A stretch of DNA of 64,000 bases from Alphaproteobacteria bacterium (GTDB lineage: Bacteria; Pseudomonadota; Alphaproteobacteria; UBA7985; JAUIBT01): contig JAUIBT010000021.1 in NCBI GenBank assembly GCA_030428255.1, forward strand, positions 1-64,000. Direction: 5' to 3'. The stretch's first letter is position 1; the number at the start of each line of letters is the position of its first letter. The notes beneath the pieces were generated by a model. The model had not been told where the DNA came from. It searched no databases and saw nothing but the letters and a program-made list of their open reading frames with translations. Both the position numbers and the translations under genes were made by a program. Below are positions 52,071 to 60,098 of this stretch, one piece after another.

Positions 52071-52586
52071 GTGCAATCACCCGTGCTTAAAGATGCAGAC
52101 GAGTTCCGAATTGCCCACGCGCCGTCTGTCATTGACCAAGTTGTCGAGGCGATGGTCCTGGCCAATTATCCGGTTCAGCGGCAAGGCGATTGCGAGCTGC
52201 TGATCGACATTCCTGGCGAAATTTCGCGCTACACTTTCTATGTTTGTTGGTGGCCAGAGCAGAATTGCTTCATGCAAACTGCGATGATCGACCTGGTGAT
52301 GGACGAGGAAAACGCCCAGTTTTATAAGCTGTTGTCGTTGGTCAATTCTCAACTTCTTTACGGACACTTCGATTTGGACCCCGATCACGGAACCCTGATG
52401 TTCCGCCAAACCCAAGTGGTGCCGCATGATACCAGCCTGGCCAAAGAGCTGGTGGACCTGTTTATCCAAGAAGCCATCGACTACTGCGAGCAGTACTTCG
52501 CTTCGTTCCTGTTGGTGCTTCGCGATGGTCGCGACGCCGAACAAGCGCTGATTGACGGCTCCAAGGCTGTAGACGGTCTGGCCTAA
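52071..52586 (+). CDS. YbjN domain protein
   Basis: 171 residues from a GTG at 52071; no ATG is available near the start. The core I-D-I-P-G-E-I-S-R-Y-T-F-Y-V-C-W-W-P-E-Q-N near 44-64, the helix E-N-A-Q-F-Y-K-L-L-S-L-V-N and G-H-F-D-L-D match YbjN-type proteins of alphaproteobacteria, which resemble type III secretion chaperones in fold. Function is poorly known. The stop shares a base with the proC start (TAATG), an arrangement seen in relatives. Confidence 0.82.
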   Translation: MQSPVLKDADEFRIAHAPSVIDQVVEAMVLANYPVQRQGDCELLIDIPGEISRYTFYVCWWPEQNCFMQTAMIDLVMDEENAQFYKLLSLVNSQLLYGHFDLDPDHGTLMFRQTQVVPHDTSLAKELVDLFIQEAIDYCEQYFASFLLVLRDGRDAEQALIDGSKAVDGLA

Positions 52587-53458
52587 TGAGCGGCCAAGCG
52601 GGCACGTTGGAGGCCTTGATCGCTGACTCGCGCGGCGATTTGGTGCTGGTCGGCTGTGGCAAGATGGGCTCAGCTTTGTTGACTGGCTGGCTTGACGCGG
52701 GCCTGCCCGCTGAGCGGGTGTTGCTGATCGACCCCTTTCAAGATCCTCTTCAGGGCTTTATTGACCGCGGTTGCCGCTATGCGCCCGCGCTGGAGCAGGC
52801 CGACTTGGCGTGGCCTCCCCTGATGATGATGCTGGCGGTCAAGCCTCAGATGATGGCGGATGTTCTGAGTGCCGCAGCCAACTTGGCCGACAAAGCTACG
52901 CTGATCTTGTCGATCGCAGCCGGCATTGGCATGCAGTCCTACCAGGACGCATTTGGCGCTGACGCCAGCATTGTGCGGATGATGCCCAACACGCCCTCAG
53001 CCATAGGCCACGGCATTACCGGTGCCTACCCCAGCGCTCAAGTTTCAAAGAGCCAGCGCGCTTTGACCGAGGCGCTGCTGTCGGCCTCGGGCCCTTTGAT
53101 CTGGCTCGATGACGAAACGCTGATGCACGCGGTGACTGCGATTTCGGGGTCTGGCCCTGCTTATGTTTTTCACATGATCGAGGCCATGACCCAGGCCGCA
53201 CAAGATTTGGGCCTGGCGCCCGATTTGGCGCTGCAATTGGCTAAGGCCACGGTTGCAGGCGCGGGTCAACTGGCCATGCGGTCAGATGACAGCCCGGCAC
53301 AACTGCGCGTCAACGTCACCAGCCCCAAGGGCACAACCGAAGCCGGGCTTGGCGTCTTGATGGGCAGCGATGCCAGGGGTACAAACGGCTTGGGCGAGCT
53401 AATCGCTAAAACCGCGAAGGCGGCCTATGACCGCTCGGTCGAGCTGGCGAAGAGCTAA
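52586..53458 (+). CDS. proC: Pyrroline-5-carboxylate reductase
   Basis: 290 residues. L-V-G-C-G-K-M-G-S-A-L near 21-31 is the NAD(P)-binding fold, L-A-V-K-P-Q near 84-89 and M-M-P-N-T-P-S-A-I-G near 132-141 are ProC blocks, and the C-terminal L-R-V-N-V-T-S-P-K-G-T-T-E-A-G-L near 250-265 is diagnostic. It performs the last step of proline synthesis. Confidence 0.95.
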   Translation: MSGQAGTLEALIADSRGDLVLVGCGKMGSALLTGWLDAGLPAERVLLIDPFQDPLQGFIDRGCRYAPALEQADLAWPPLMMMLAVKPQMMADVLSAAANLADKATLILSIAAGIGMQSYQDAFGADASIVRMMPNTPSAIGHGITGAYPSAQVSKSQRALTEALLSASGPLIWLDDETLMHAVTAISGSGPAYVFHMIEAMTQAAQDLGLAPDLALQLAKATVAGAGQLAMRSDDSPAQLRVNVTSPKGTTEAGLGVLMGSDARGTNGLGELIAKTAKAAYDRSVELAKS

Positions 53459-53629
53459 AGCGGTCTCGCAGCAGCCAGAAGGCATTGCATTTTTCATCCC
53501 ATTGGCCATGTTTAATACCACGAGCTCCGACCAGTGACGGCGCAAGATCTGGGCCGGTGGCAAACGAAACATTGAACAGGGCGGCGTAGGCTTTGCTGTG
53601 CCGTCAGTTCAAAAGGCGAGGCCAAGCGC

Positions 53630-54274
53630 ATGAACGACACCGCGACCATGGACAAGCTGATCGACAGCGCGATGGCGCTGGTCGCTGAGCGTGGGTGGCA
53701 AGCCACGAGCTACACCGACATCTTGCAAGCTGCGGGTCTGGTTTATCGCGACGCCTATAAAGTCGCACGCGACAAGCAGGATGTGATGCGCGGGTTTGCC
53801 GACCGCATGGATGCCAGCATGTTGCAGGATGCCGAAGCCTATAACCCGCAAACACCTGTGCGCGAGTTGCTGTTCGATCTAATTATGGCCCGCTTTGACG
53901 CTTTGACGGACTACAAGTCCGCGATGGCGCGCCTGGTCGACGAACAACAGCGTGCGCCGTTGGATGCGATCGGCACGCTGCTGCGCCTTGATCGCTCGAT
54001 GGCCTTGGTGCTGGAGGCGGCGGGCGAGACCAGCACGGGTTTTGCCGGGCAATTGCGCGTCAAGGCGCTAATGGCGCTCTATGTCCGCTGCTTGCGGGCG
54101 TGGCTGAAGGACGAGAGCGAAGACCTTGGCCCGACCATGAAAACCCTGGACGAAAGCTTAGCGCAGGCCGAGCGCGCTGCTGACTTTCTAGCCAAGGGGC
54201 CTAGGGCCTTTCGTTGGCCAAGCCGAGACGCAGAGGCCGAGACAGCACCCTCCGATCAGGACGAGGCCGCCTAA
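53630..54274 (+). CDS. TetR-like regulator
   Basis: 214 residues. The N-terminal 60 residues form a helix-turn-helix of TetR type (A-M-A-L-V-A-E-R-G-W-Q-A-T-S-Y-T-D-I-L-Q-A-A-G-L), though the recognition helix region (V-Y-R-D-A-Y-K-V-A) is atypical. The helical C terminus includes W-L-K-D-E-S-E-D-L-G-P-T-M-K-T-L-D, reminiscent of COQ9-like proteins, which share the TetR fold but bind lipids. It could be a regulator or a COQ9-type factor. The csaA-like gene starts immediately after its stop. Confidence 0.65.
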   Translation: MNDTATMDKLIDSAMALVAERGWQATSYTDILQAAGLVYRDAYKVARDKQDVMRGFADRMDASMLQDAEAYNPQTPVRELLFDLIMARFDALTDYKSAMARLVDEQQRAPLDAIGTLLRLDRSMALVLEAAGETSTGFAGQLRVKALMALYVRCLRAWLKDESEDLGPTMKTLDESLAQAERAADFLAKGPRAFRWPSRDAEAETAPSDQDEAA

Positions 54275-54616
54275 GTGTCAGACATCATTGATTTTGCCGA
54301 CTTTCTGAAGATTGATCTGCGCGCCGGAACCGTCGTGGATGCTCAGCCCTATCCCGAGGCGCGCAAGCCTGCGATCAAGATGTGGGTCGATTTCGGGCCG
54401 GAGATCGGCGTCAAGCAAACCTCTGCCCAGGTGACCGACCACTATAGCCCTGCAAGCCTAGTCGGCCTGCGGGTTGCTGGCGTCGTCAACTTCGCGCCCA
54501 AGCAGATCGGCAAGTTTATGTCTGAGGTTCTGGTCGTTGGCTTCAGCGACCCCGAGGGCGGGATCGTGTTGATCCACCCAGGCGACGAAGTGCCCAATGG
54601 GGCACGGCTTCACTGA
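54275..54616 (+). CDS. csaA: CsaA-like tRNA-binding protein
   Basis: 113 residues from a GTG. F-L-K-I-D-L-R-A-G-T-V near 10-20, A-R-K-P-A-I-K-M-W-V-D-F-G near 29-41 and V-V-N-F-A-P-K-Q-I-G-x-F-M-S-E-V-L-V-V-G-F near 71-91 are the EMAP/Trbp111-type OB-fold signature of CsaA. CsaA binds tRNA and was reported to have chaperone activity linked to export. It directly follows the TetR-like gene. Confidence 0.9.
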   Translation: MSDIIDFADFLKIDLRAGTVVDAQPYPEARKPAIKMWVDFGPEIGVKQTSAQVTDHYSPASLVGLRVAGVVNFAPKQIGKFMSEVLVVGFSDPEGGIVLIHPGDEVPNGARLH

Positions 54617-54717
54617 GCGCCCAGCCACCTCGTTTCATCTGACTCCAGGCTGTGTGTCCTGTTGGACGTCACATCGTCAGCCAATCGGCAGCGTCTTGCT
54701 GTGTGGCAAGGCCCGTA

Positions 54718-55803
54718 CTAGACCTGCGCCTGCAGGGCATGGGCATGGGCCTCACGGCGCCAAAATCCCCGCGTCTGGCGGCAGCGGAAATAGGTCCCGG
54801 CTTGCGCACGACTGCGGCTCAAAAAATATCCCAACGCGGGCTCCAGTTCGCTGACCAAGCGCGCTTGCTCTGGGTCTTGGTTTGCGGTCTGGGGCAGCTC
54901 GGCCGCAATGGTTGGAATGCGCTCAAGGTACTCCACCAAGGTCAGGTTGTTCGTGCCCGCAAAAAACAGATCAGCAAAGCCCTCGTCCTGGCTCTCAAAC
55001 CAACTCCAGTCAAAGCGCAAGGTCTGCAAAAGGCCCAAGTGCTGCTGGCTCGGCAGAAAGCGGAACTGGGGGTGGTCGATGCCGTCGATCAGTGGCACAA
55101 GGCTAGTAAAACGTGTTTGCGGGTCTTGTGCTAAGGCCAAGGCGATGTCGGTCGCCTCTGGGCTGAGGCGCGGAAGGTTATCGCTGTGGCTTTGCGCACT
55201 GTGGCCATAGCCCAGCAGCATGGCCAGCGACCCTTTGGCCACCAAGCGTTGTGGGGCCTTTGGACATGCGGAATGCTGCAAAATGAGAGACAGCGCGCAG
55301 GGCAAAGATTGGTAGAAGTCCAGCACCTTAAGGCGTGTCGCGCGGTCGAAGGGCGGCTTAAGGCCCAGCCACGACGCCAAGAGCGCACCCGGGCTGTGTC
55401 CGCCAAAGCTGGCCAAAGGATCACTGAGTAGGCATGCGCTCAAGCCGGCGTCGTTCTCCGCAGGGGAATGCACGAAAACCAGGCGGCGCAGGGCCCGAAG
55501 GTGGGCGGTGGTCAGCGTAAATCGTTGGTCCATAGCTAAGAGCCATTCGGGTTTGAAGTTGGTGCCAGCAATACGCGGGTGAGAAGACTCATAGTTACAA
55601 ACCATTTGGTGGCGGTCTAGTTTGCCCGACCTCATTCCCTCGATCAGGCACAAATCATGGCTGTATTGAGCGGCATGTGCGTTGTTCTTGGATGGCGCTA
55701 GCAGACGGCCAACCAGCCATGCTTGTGGAATCTTGCAGATCCAAGCGGTAAAATTGAAACTCCTTTGGCAAAGCAGCGCTGCCCGCGTCCGATTTGTAGG
55801 CAA
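54718..55803 (-). CDS. Protein of unknown function
   Basis: 361 residues from an ATG at 55803; Met 57 (55635) is another possible start. No signal peptide or membrane helix. A segment R-L-V-F-V-H-S-P-A-E-N-D-A-G near 107-120 looks like a beta strand plus loop and might be a very divergent nucleotide- or sulfate-binding loop, but this is a guess. The rest is mixed helix with D-P-Q-T-R-F-T-S-L-V-P-L-I-D-G-I-D near 240 and a basic C terminus. It is transcribed away from the formate dehydrogenase gene, with a 157-bp gap. I do not recognise a family. Confidence 0.68.
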   Translation of the reverse strand: MPTNRTRAALLCQRSFNFTAWICKIPQAWLVGRLLAPSKNNAHAAQYSHDLCLIEGMRSGKLDRHQMVCNYESSHPRIAGTNFKPEWLLAMDQRFTLTTAHLRALRRLVFVHSPAENDAGLSACLLSDPLASFGGHSPGALLASWLGLKPPFDRATRLKVLDFYQSLPCALSLILQHSACPKAPQRLVAKGSLAMLLGYGHSAQSHSDNLPRLSPEATDIALALAQDPQTRFTSLVPLIDGIDHPQFRFLPSQQHLGLLQTLRFDWSWFESQDEGFADLFFAGTNNLTLVEYLERIPTIAAELPQTANQDPEQARLVSELEPALGYFLSRSRAQAGTYFRCRQTRGFWRREAHAHALQAQV

Positions 55804-55907
55804 ACATGGCGCGTCAAGGACATGGCAATTGTCGCAGACTGTCTATAAAATGCAACCAATCAGCAGGGGCGCGCCCGCCAGTACAGCACCAGTGCAGCGC
55901 ACCCAAT

Positions 55908-55935
55908 CCGCGACCAGACACCCGCGACCAGACAC
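55908..55935 (+). repeat. 14-bp tandem repeat just upstream of the formate dehydrogenase start
   Basis: CCGCGACCAGACAC occurs twice in direct succession and is followed by CCGCG of a third copy. It ends 25 bp before the ATG at 55961, in the 5' untranslated region or promoter-proximal DNA. Confidence 0.85.
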
Positions 55936-55960
55936 CCGCGGCGAGACTAAGGACCGAGGC

Positions 55961-58756
55961 ATGAGCGAAAGCAACACCATCACCTTTACCCTGGATGGCC
56001 AGGAGGTGACGGCCAAGCCAGGCGAAACGATTTGGCAGGTCGCGCAGCGCCAAGGCACTGAGATTCCGCACCTTTGTTATTCGCCCGAGCCTGGATATCG
56101 CTCCGATGGCAACTGCCGCGCCTGTATGGTCGAGATCGAGGGCGAACGCGTTCTGGCGCCGTCTTGTACGCGCAAGCCCAACGCGGGCATGGTGGTGAAG
56201 TCCGCCTCTGAGCGCGCTAAGAAATCGCGCGACTTGGTGTTCGAATTGCTGATGGCTGACCAGCCTGCCAAGCCTGTTGCGCACGATGATCGCTCGAAGT
56301 TCTGGGCCTGGGCGGACCAGATGGGGATCGCCCAGAGCCGGTTTCCCGCCAAAGCAGATCTGGGTGTAAGCACACCAGAGCCAGACAATTCCCACGCGGC
56401 GATTGCTGTCAACCTTGACGCCTGCATCAACTGCGGCCTGTGCGTGCGCGCCTGCCGCGAGGTTCAGGTTAACGATGTCATTGGTATGGCCTTCCGCGGC
56501 TCTGGGGCCAAGATTGTCTTTGATTTCGACGATGCCATGGGTCAATCGACCTGCGTGGGCTGCGGCGAGTGCGTGCAAGCCTGCCCGACCGGCGCGCTGA
56601 TGGAGGCTCGCTTGCTGGACGAGCAGGGCGTGCGCGTCGCTTACGAGGACAAGACCGTCCAATCGGGCTGCCCTTATTGCGGAGTTGGCTGCCAGGTGGA
56701 TTACAAAGTCCAGGGCGATGAAATTTTGTATGCCGATGGCCACGATGGCCCGGCGAACGAAAACCGGCTCTGCGTTAAGGGTCGCTTCGGCTTTGATTAT
56801 ATCAAGCATCCATCGCGCCTGACCAAACCGCTGATCCGTCGCGCCGATGCGCCCAAGTCCAGCTCGATGGAGATCGACCCCACCAACCCCTATACTCACT
56901 TCCGCGAAGCCACGTGGGACGAGGCTTTAGCGGTGGCGGGCCAGGGGCTGCGCAGCATCAAAGAGCAGCACGGTCCCAAGGCTCTAGCGGGTTTCGGCTC
57001 GGCCAAAGGTTCGAACGAGGAAGCCTATTTGTTCCAGAAGTTGGTGCGCATGGGCTTTGGCTCCAACTACGTCGATCACTGTACGCGCTTGTGCCACGCC
57101 TCGTCGGTCGCAGCGCTGATCGAGGGCATTGGCACCGGGGCCGTGACCGCGCCCTTTACCGCAGCGCGTGATGCGGATTGCATCATCGTGATTGGCTCGA
57201 ACCCCACGGTAAACCACCCGGTGGCCGCGACTTATATCAAGCAAGCCACCAAGCGCGGCGCAAAGCTGGTGGTCATGGACCCGCGCAAACAGGGCCTCAC
57301 CCGGCACGCCTGGAAGCACCTGCAGTTCAAATCGGGCCAAGACGTGCCCATGCTGAACGCCATGATCCACACCATTTTGGCTGAGGATCTGATCGACCAC
57401 GACTACGTGGCCCGCATGACCGATGGCATCGAGGATATTCGTACTGCGGTTAAGGACTTCACGCCCGAGGCCATGGCTCCGCTGTGTGGCATCGACGCAG
57501 GCACCTTGCGCGAGGTTGCGCGGGTTTATGCCAAATCCAAGGCCTCGATCATCTTCTGGGGTATGGGCGTGTCGCAACACGTCCATGGCACCGACAACGC
57601 CCGCTGCTTGATCCATCTGGCGCTGCTCACCGGTCAGACCGGCCGTCCGGGTTCGGGCCTGCACCCTTTGCGTGGCCAGAACAACGTGCAAGGGGCCTCG
57701 GACGCGGGGCTGATCCCCATGTTCTACCCTGACTACCAGTCGGTGATGAACGAGGATATCCAGAATCGCTTTGAAGACTTCTGGGGTACAGATTTAGATC
57801 CTGTTAAGGGCCTGACAGTGGTCGAAATCGTAGACAAAGCCTTTGAGGGCGAGGTTAAGGGCATGTACGTCATGGGCGAAAACCCGGCCATGTCGGACCC
57901 TGACCAGCGCCACGCTCGCGCAGGCCTGGCAAATCTGGACATGCTTGTGGTGCAAGACATCTTCATGACCGAGACGGCCTATTTTGCCGACGTGATCTTG
58001 CCCGCCTCGGCCTATCACGAGAAATGGGGCTCTTTCACCAACACCAACCGTCAGGTGCAAATCGCGCGCCCCGTCGTGCCCATGCCCGGCGAGGCCAAGC
58101 AAGACCTGGAGATCATCCAACTGATTGCGCGCGAGCTGGGCTTGAACTGGCACTATGCTGGCGCTGGCGAGGTGTTTGGCGAAATGGCCGAGGTCATGAA
58201 GTCGCTCAACAACATCTCCTGGGCGCGTCTGGAGCGCGAGTCTGCTGTCACCTATCCCTGTGCCGCGCCCGATCAGCCCGGCCAAGACATCATCTTCTCG
58301 GATGCTTTCCCGACTGCCAGCGGCAAGGGCAAGTTGGTGCCGACCGGCATCGTGCCGCCCGATGAGCTGCCCGACGAGACCTACCCTATGGTGCTGTCAA
58401 CTGGCCGCGTGCTGGAGCATTGGCACACCGGCTCTATGACCCGCCGAGCCAGCGTGCTGGACAGCATTGAGCCTGAAGCGGTGGCCTTCATGCACCCGCG
58501 CTATCTGCGAGAGCAGGGCATTGAGGCCGGTGAGATGGTGCAGGTTGCGACCCGGCGAGGTGCGGTTGAAATCCGCGCACGCGCTGACCGCGATGTGCCA
58601 CAAGGCATGGTCTTTATTCCCTTCTGCTTTGCTGAGGCGTCGGCCAATTTGCTGACCAATCCCGTGTTGGACCCCTTTGGCAAGATCCCAGAGTTCAAGT
58701 TCTGCGCCGCCCGGGTGGCCAAACTGGACGGGGATAGCGCGATCGCGGCGGAGTAG
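55961..58756 (+). CDS. Formate dehydrogenase, molybdopterin-containing alpha subunit with N-terminal Fe-S domains
   Basis: 931 residues from the ATG at 55961; the frame is open back to 55682 without homology. A 2Fe-2S domain has C39, C52, C55 and C69. A pair of 4Fe-4S motifs follows (C-I-N-C-G-L-C-V-R-A-C and C-V-G-C-G-E-C-V-Q-A-C-P). The catalytic domain begins C-P-Y-C-G-V-G-C with R-L-C-V-K-G-R-F-G. At the metal-ligand position D-H-C-T-R-L-C-H there is Cys rather than selenocysteine. The layout is that of FdsA/FdhF-like NAD-linked enzymes. No fdsB, fdsG or fdhD is in the window. folD follows 6 bp later, linking it to C1 metabolism. Confidence 0.93.
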   Translation: MSESNTITFTLDGQEVTAKPGETIWQVAQRQGTEIPHLCYSPEPGYRSDGNCRACMVEIEGERVLAPSCTRKPNAGMVVKSASERAKKSRDLVFELLMADQPAKPVAHDDRSKFWAWADQMGIAQSRFPAKADLGVSTPEPDNSHAAIAVNLDACINCGLCVRACREVQVNDVIGMAFRGSGAKIVFDFDDAMGQSTCVGCGECVQACPTGALMEARLLDEQGVRVAYEDKTVQSGCPYCGVGCQVDYKVQGDEILYADGHDGPANENRLCVKGRFGFDYIKHPSRLTKPLIRRADAPKSSSMEIDPTNPYTHFREATWDEALAVAGQGLRSIKEQHGPKALAGFGSAKGSNEEAYLFQKLVRMGFGSNYVDHCTRLCHASSVAALIEGIGTGAVTAPFTAARDADCIIVIGSNPTVNHPVAATYIKQATKRGAKLVVMDPRKQGLTRHAWKHLQFKSGQDVPMLNAMIHTILAEDLIDHDYVARMTDGIEDIRTAVKDFTPEAMAPLCGIDAGTLREVARVYAKSKASIIFWGMGVSQHVHGTDNARCLIHLALLTGQTGRPGSGLHPLRGQNNVQGASDAGLIPMFYPDYQSVMNEDIQNRFEDFWGTDLDPVKGLTVVEIVDKAFEGEVKGMYVMGENPAMSDPDQRHARAGLANLDMLVVQDIFMTETAYFADVILPASAYHEKWGSFTNTNRQVQIARPVVPMPGEAKQDLEIIQLIARELGLNWHYAGAGEVFGEMAEVMKSLNNISWARLERESAVTYPCAAPDQPGQDIIFSDAFPTASGKGKLVPTGIVPPDELPDETYPMVLSTGRVLEHWHTGSMTRRASVLDSIEPEAVAFMHPRYLREQGIEAGEMVQVATRRGAVEIRARADRDVPQGMVFIPFCFAEASANLLTNPVLDPFGKIPEFKFCAARVAKLDGDSAIAAE

Positions 58757-58762
58757 GGCGGC

Positions 58763-59647
58763 ATGGACAAGTCCGACCCTCGCTTGCTGCGCGGCAAGCC
58801 CGTACAGCAGGCGATCTTGGCTCAGGTGCGCGGTGAGCTGGCAGAGCTGACCGCTGCCCGGCCAGCGGGGCGGCTGGTGTCGATTTCCATCGGCGATAAT
58901 CCCGAGGTCGCGGTGTATATCCGCAACCAAAAGCGCGTCGCCGAAAGCGTCGGCCTGCCATTCGACGATCAGTTCTGGCCCGCCGATATCAGCCAAGACC
59001 AGGCCAAAGCACGGCTGGTTGCCATGAATGATGATCCGCAGGTGTTGGGCGTCATCATGCAAAGGCCGGTGCCCAGCCACTTGAATGTTCGCTCGCTGCA
59101 AGGCGCGATCCACCCGCTGAAGGACGTTGAGGGCATGAACCCGGCGTCGATTGGCAACCTGGTCTATAACGATACCGCTTTGGCACCTTGTACGGCGGCA
59201 GCTTCGGTCGAGCTGCTGAAGGCGACGGGGCTGGATATGAACGGGCTTGAGGTGGTGATGATCGGCCATTCGGCGATTGTCGGCAAGCCAGCCGCCTTTA
59301 TGCTGATGGCCGAGGGCGCGACCGTGACGGTCTGCCACCACTTGACCCGCTCGGTGGCAGCGCACTCGCGGCGCGCGGATGCGGTGATCGTCGCCGTGGG
59401 CATTCCAGGTTTCTTGAAGGCCGATATGGTCAAGCCCGGCGCGGCGGTCATCGACATCGGCATCAATCAGGTCGATGATGGCCAAGGCGGCAGTCGGATC
59501 GTCGGCGACGCGGACACCGAAGGCCTGCTTGACGTGGCGTCTTGGGTGACGCCGGTGCCGGGTGGCGTTGGCCTTGTGACCTCTGCTATTTTGATGCGCA
59601 ATGCCTTGGAAGCCCTAAAGCGCCAACGCGCGCTGGGCTGGAGCTAG
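58763..59647 (+). CDS. folD: Methylene-tetrahydrofolate dehydrogenase / methenyl-tetrahydrofolate cyclohydrolase
   Basis: 294 residues. The catalytic Y-I-R-N-Q-K-R segment near 52-58, with Tyr and Lys, and D-V-E-G-M-N-P near 114-120 are signature blocks. The C-terminal NADP site has I-G-H-S-A-I-V-G-K-P near 169-178 and P-V-P-G-G-V-G near 264-270. It interconverts methylene-, methenyl- and formyl-THF. Proximity to formate dehydrogenase (6 bp) suggests joint handling of formyl/formate units. Confidence 0.94.
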   Translation: MDKSDPRLLRGKPVQQAILAQVRGELAELTAARPAGRLVSISIGDNPEVAVYIRNQKRVAESVGLPFDDQFWPADISQDQAKARLVAMNDDPQVLGVIMQRPVPSHLNVRSLQGAIHPLKDVEGMNPASIGNLVYNDTALAPCTAAASVELLKATGLDMNGLEVVMIGHSAIVGKPAAFMLMAEGATVTVCHHLTRSVAAHSRRADAVIVAVGIPGFLKADMVKPGAAVIDIGINQVDDGQGGSRIVGDADTEGLLDVASWVTPVPGGVGLVTSAILMRNALEALKRQRALGWS

Positions 59648-59651
59648 GGCC

Positions 59652-59885
59652 ATGCTGCGCGTCGCTGTCTTTTTGTCCCAACCTCAAGCGCAAACAGCGC
59701 TGATGTACTTGCAGTCCCACGGTCTGCATGGGCACTTGGACGCAAGCTCGGATTCTTTGCTGACAGCGGCCAGTTTGGCCATGGGCGGGATTGGACTTTG
59801 GGTGCCTGACAGCATGGCCGACGAGGCGCAAGCGCTGCTGGCAGAGCTGGACCCCTCGATTGAGTTGCTGGCTTTGGGCGATTGA
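59652..59885 (+). CDS. DUF2007-like small protein
   Basis: 77 residues, starting 4 bp after folD. A beta-strand (L-R-V-A-V-F-L-S) followed by a helix, a Gly/Ile strand (G-G-I-G-L-W-V-P) and a terminal helix (E-A-Q-A-L-L-A-E-L) matches the ferredoxin-like DUF2007 family, annotated as putative signal-transducing proteins. Role unknown; probably co-transcribed with folD. Confidence 0.72.
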   Translation: MLRVAVFLSQPQAQTALMYLQSHGLHGHLDASSDSLLTAASLAMGGIGLWVPDSMADEAQALLAELDPSIELLALGD

Positions 59886-60038
59886 CTCCAAAGCCGCGTT
59901 ACTCCGGACTGCGCAAACCATTATTTGACCTGAATTACAAAGGCCCACCAGGCAGCAGAGCGGTCAATGCAAAGCTTTGTTCGTTTGACCCTGTCGGCTC
60001 CGGCCGGTCTATCGGACTCGCAGCAGTCTCGCACATAC

Positions 60039-60072
60039 AAAAGCCCGCGCCGAGGGCTAGCTCGACGCGGGC
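60039..60072 (-). terminator. Intrinsic terminator after the 5'-nucleotidase-like gene
   Basis: Read on the minus strand, GCCCGCG (60072-60066) pairs with CGCGGGC (60049-60043), extended by four inner pairs after one mismatch, followed by TTTT. It lies 27 bp past the stop at 60099, between convergent genes. Confidence 0.82.
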
Positions 60073-60098
60073 CTTGATTATGGCAGTCTTGCGGTGGG

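Noticed and set aside
55682-55960. Upstream extension of the formate dehydrogenase frame
   Set aside because: The first 93 residues lack homology and include the tandem repeat; the ATG at 55961 begins the 2Fe-2S domain.
55814-56899. 361-aa minus-strand frame opposite the formate dehydrogenase gene
   Set aside because: It mirrors a gene with clear Fe-S motifs and has no conserved features of its own.
57085-57110. Possible selenocysteine codon in formate dehydrogenase
   Set aside because: The active-site codon is TGC (Cys), with no in-frame TGA.
58397-59485. 362-aa minus-strand frame opposite folD
   Set aside because: folD motifs on the plus strand explain this DNA; the reverse frame is a shadow.
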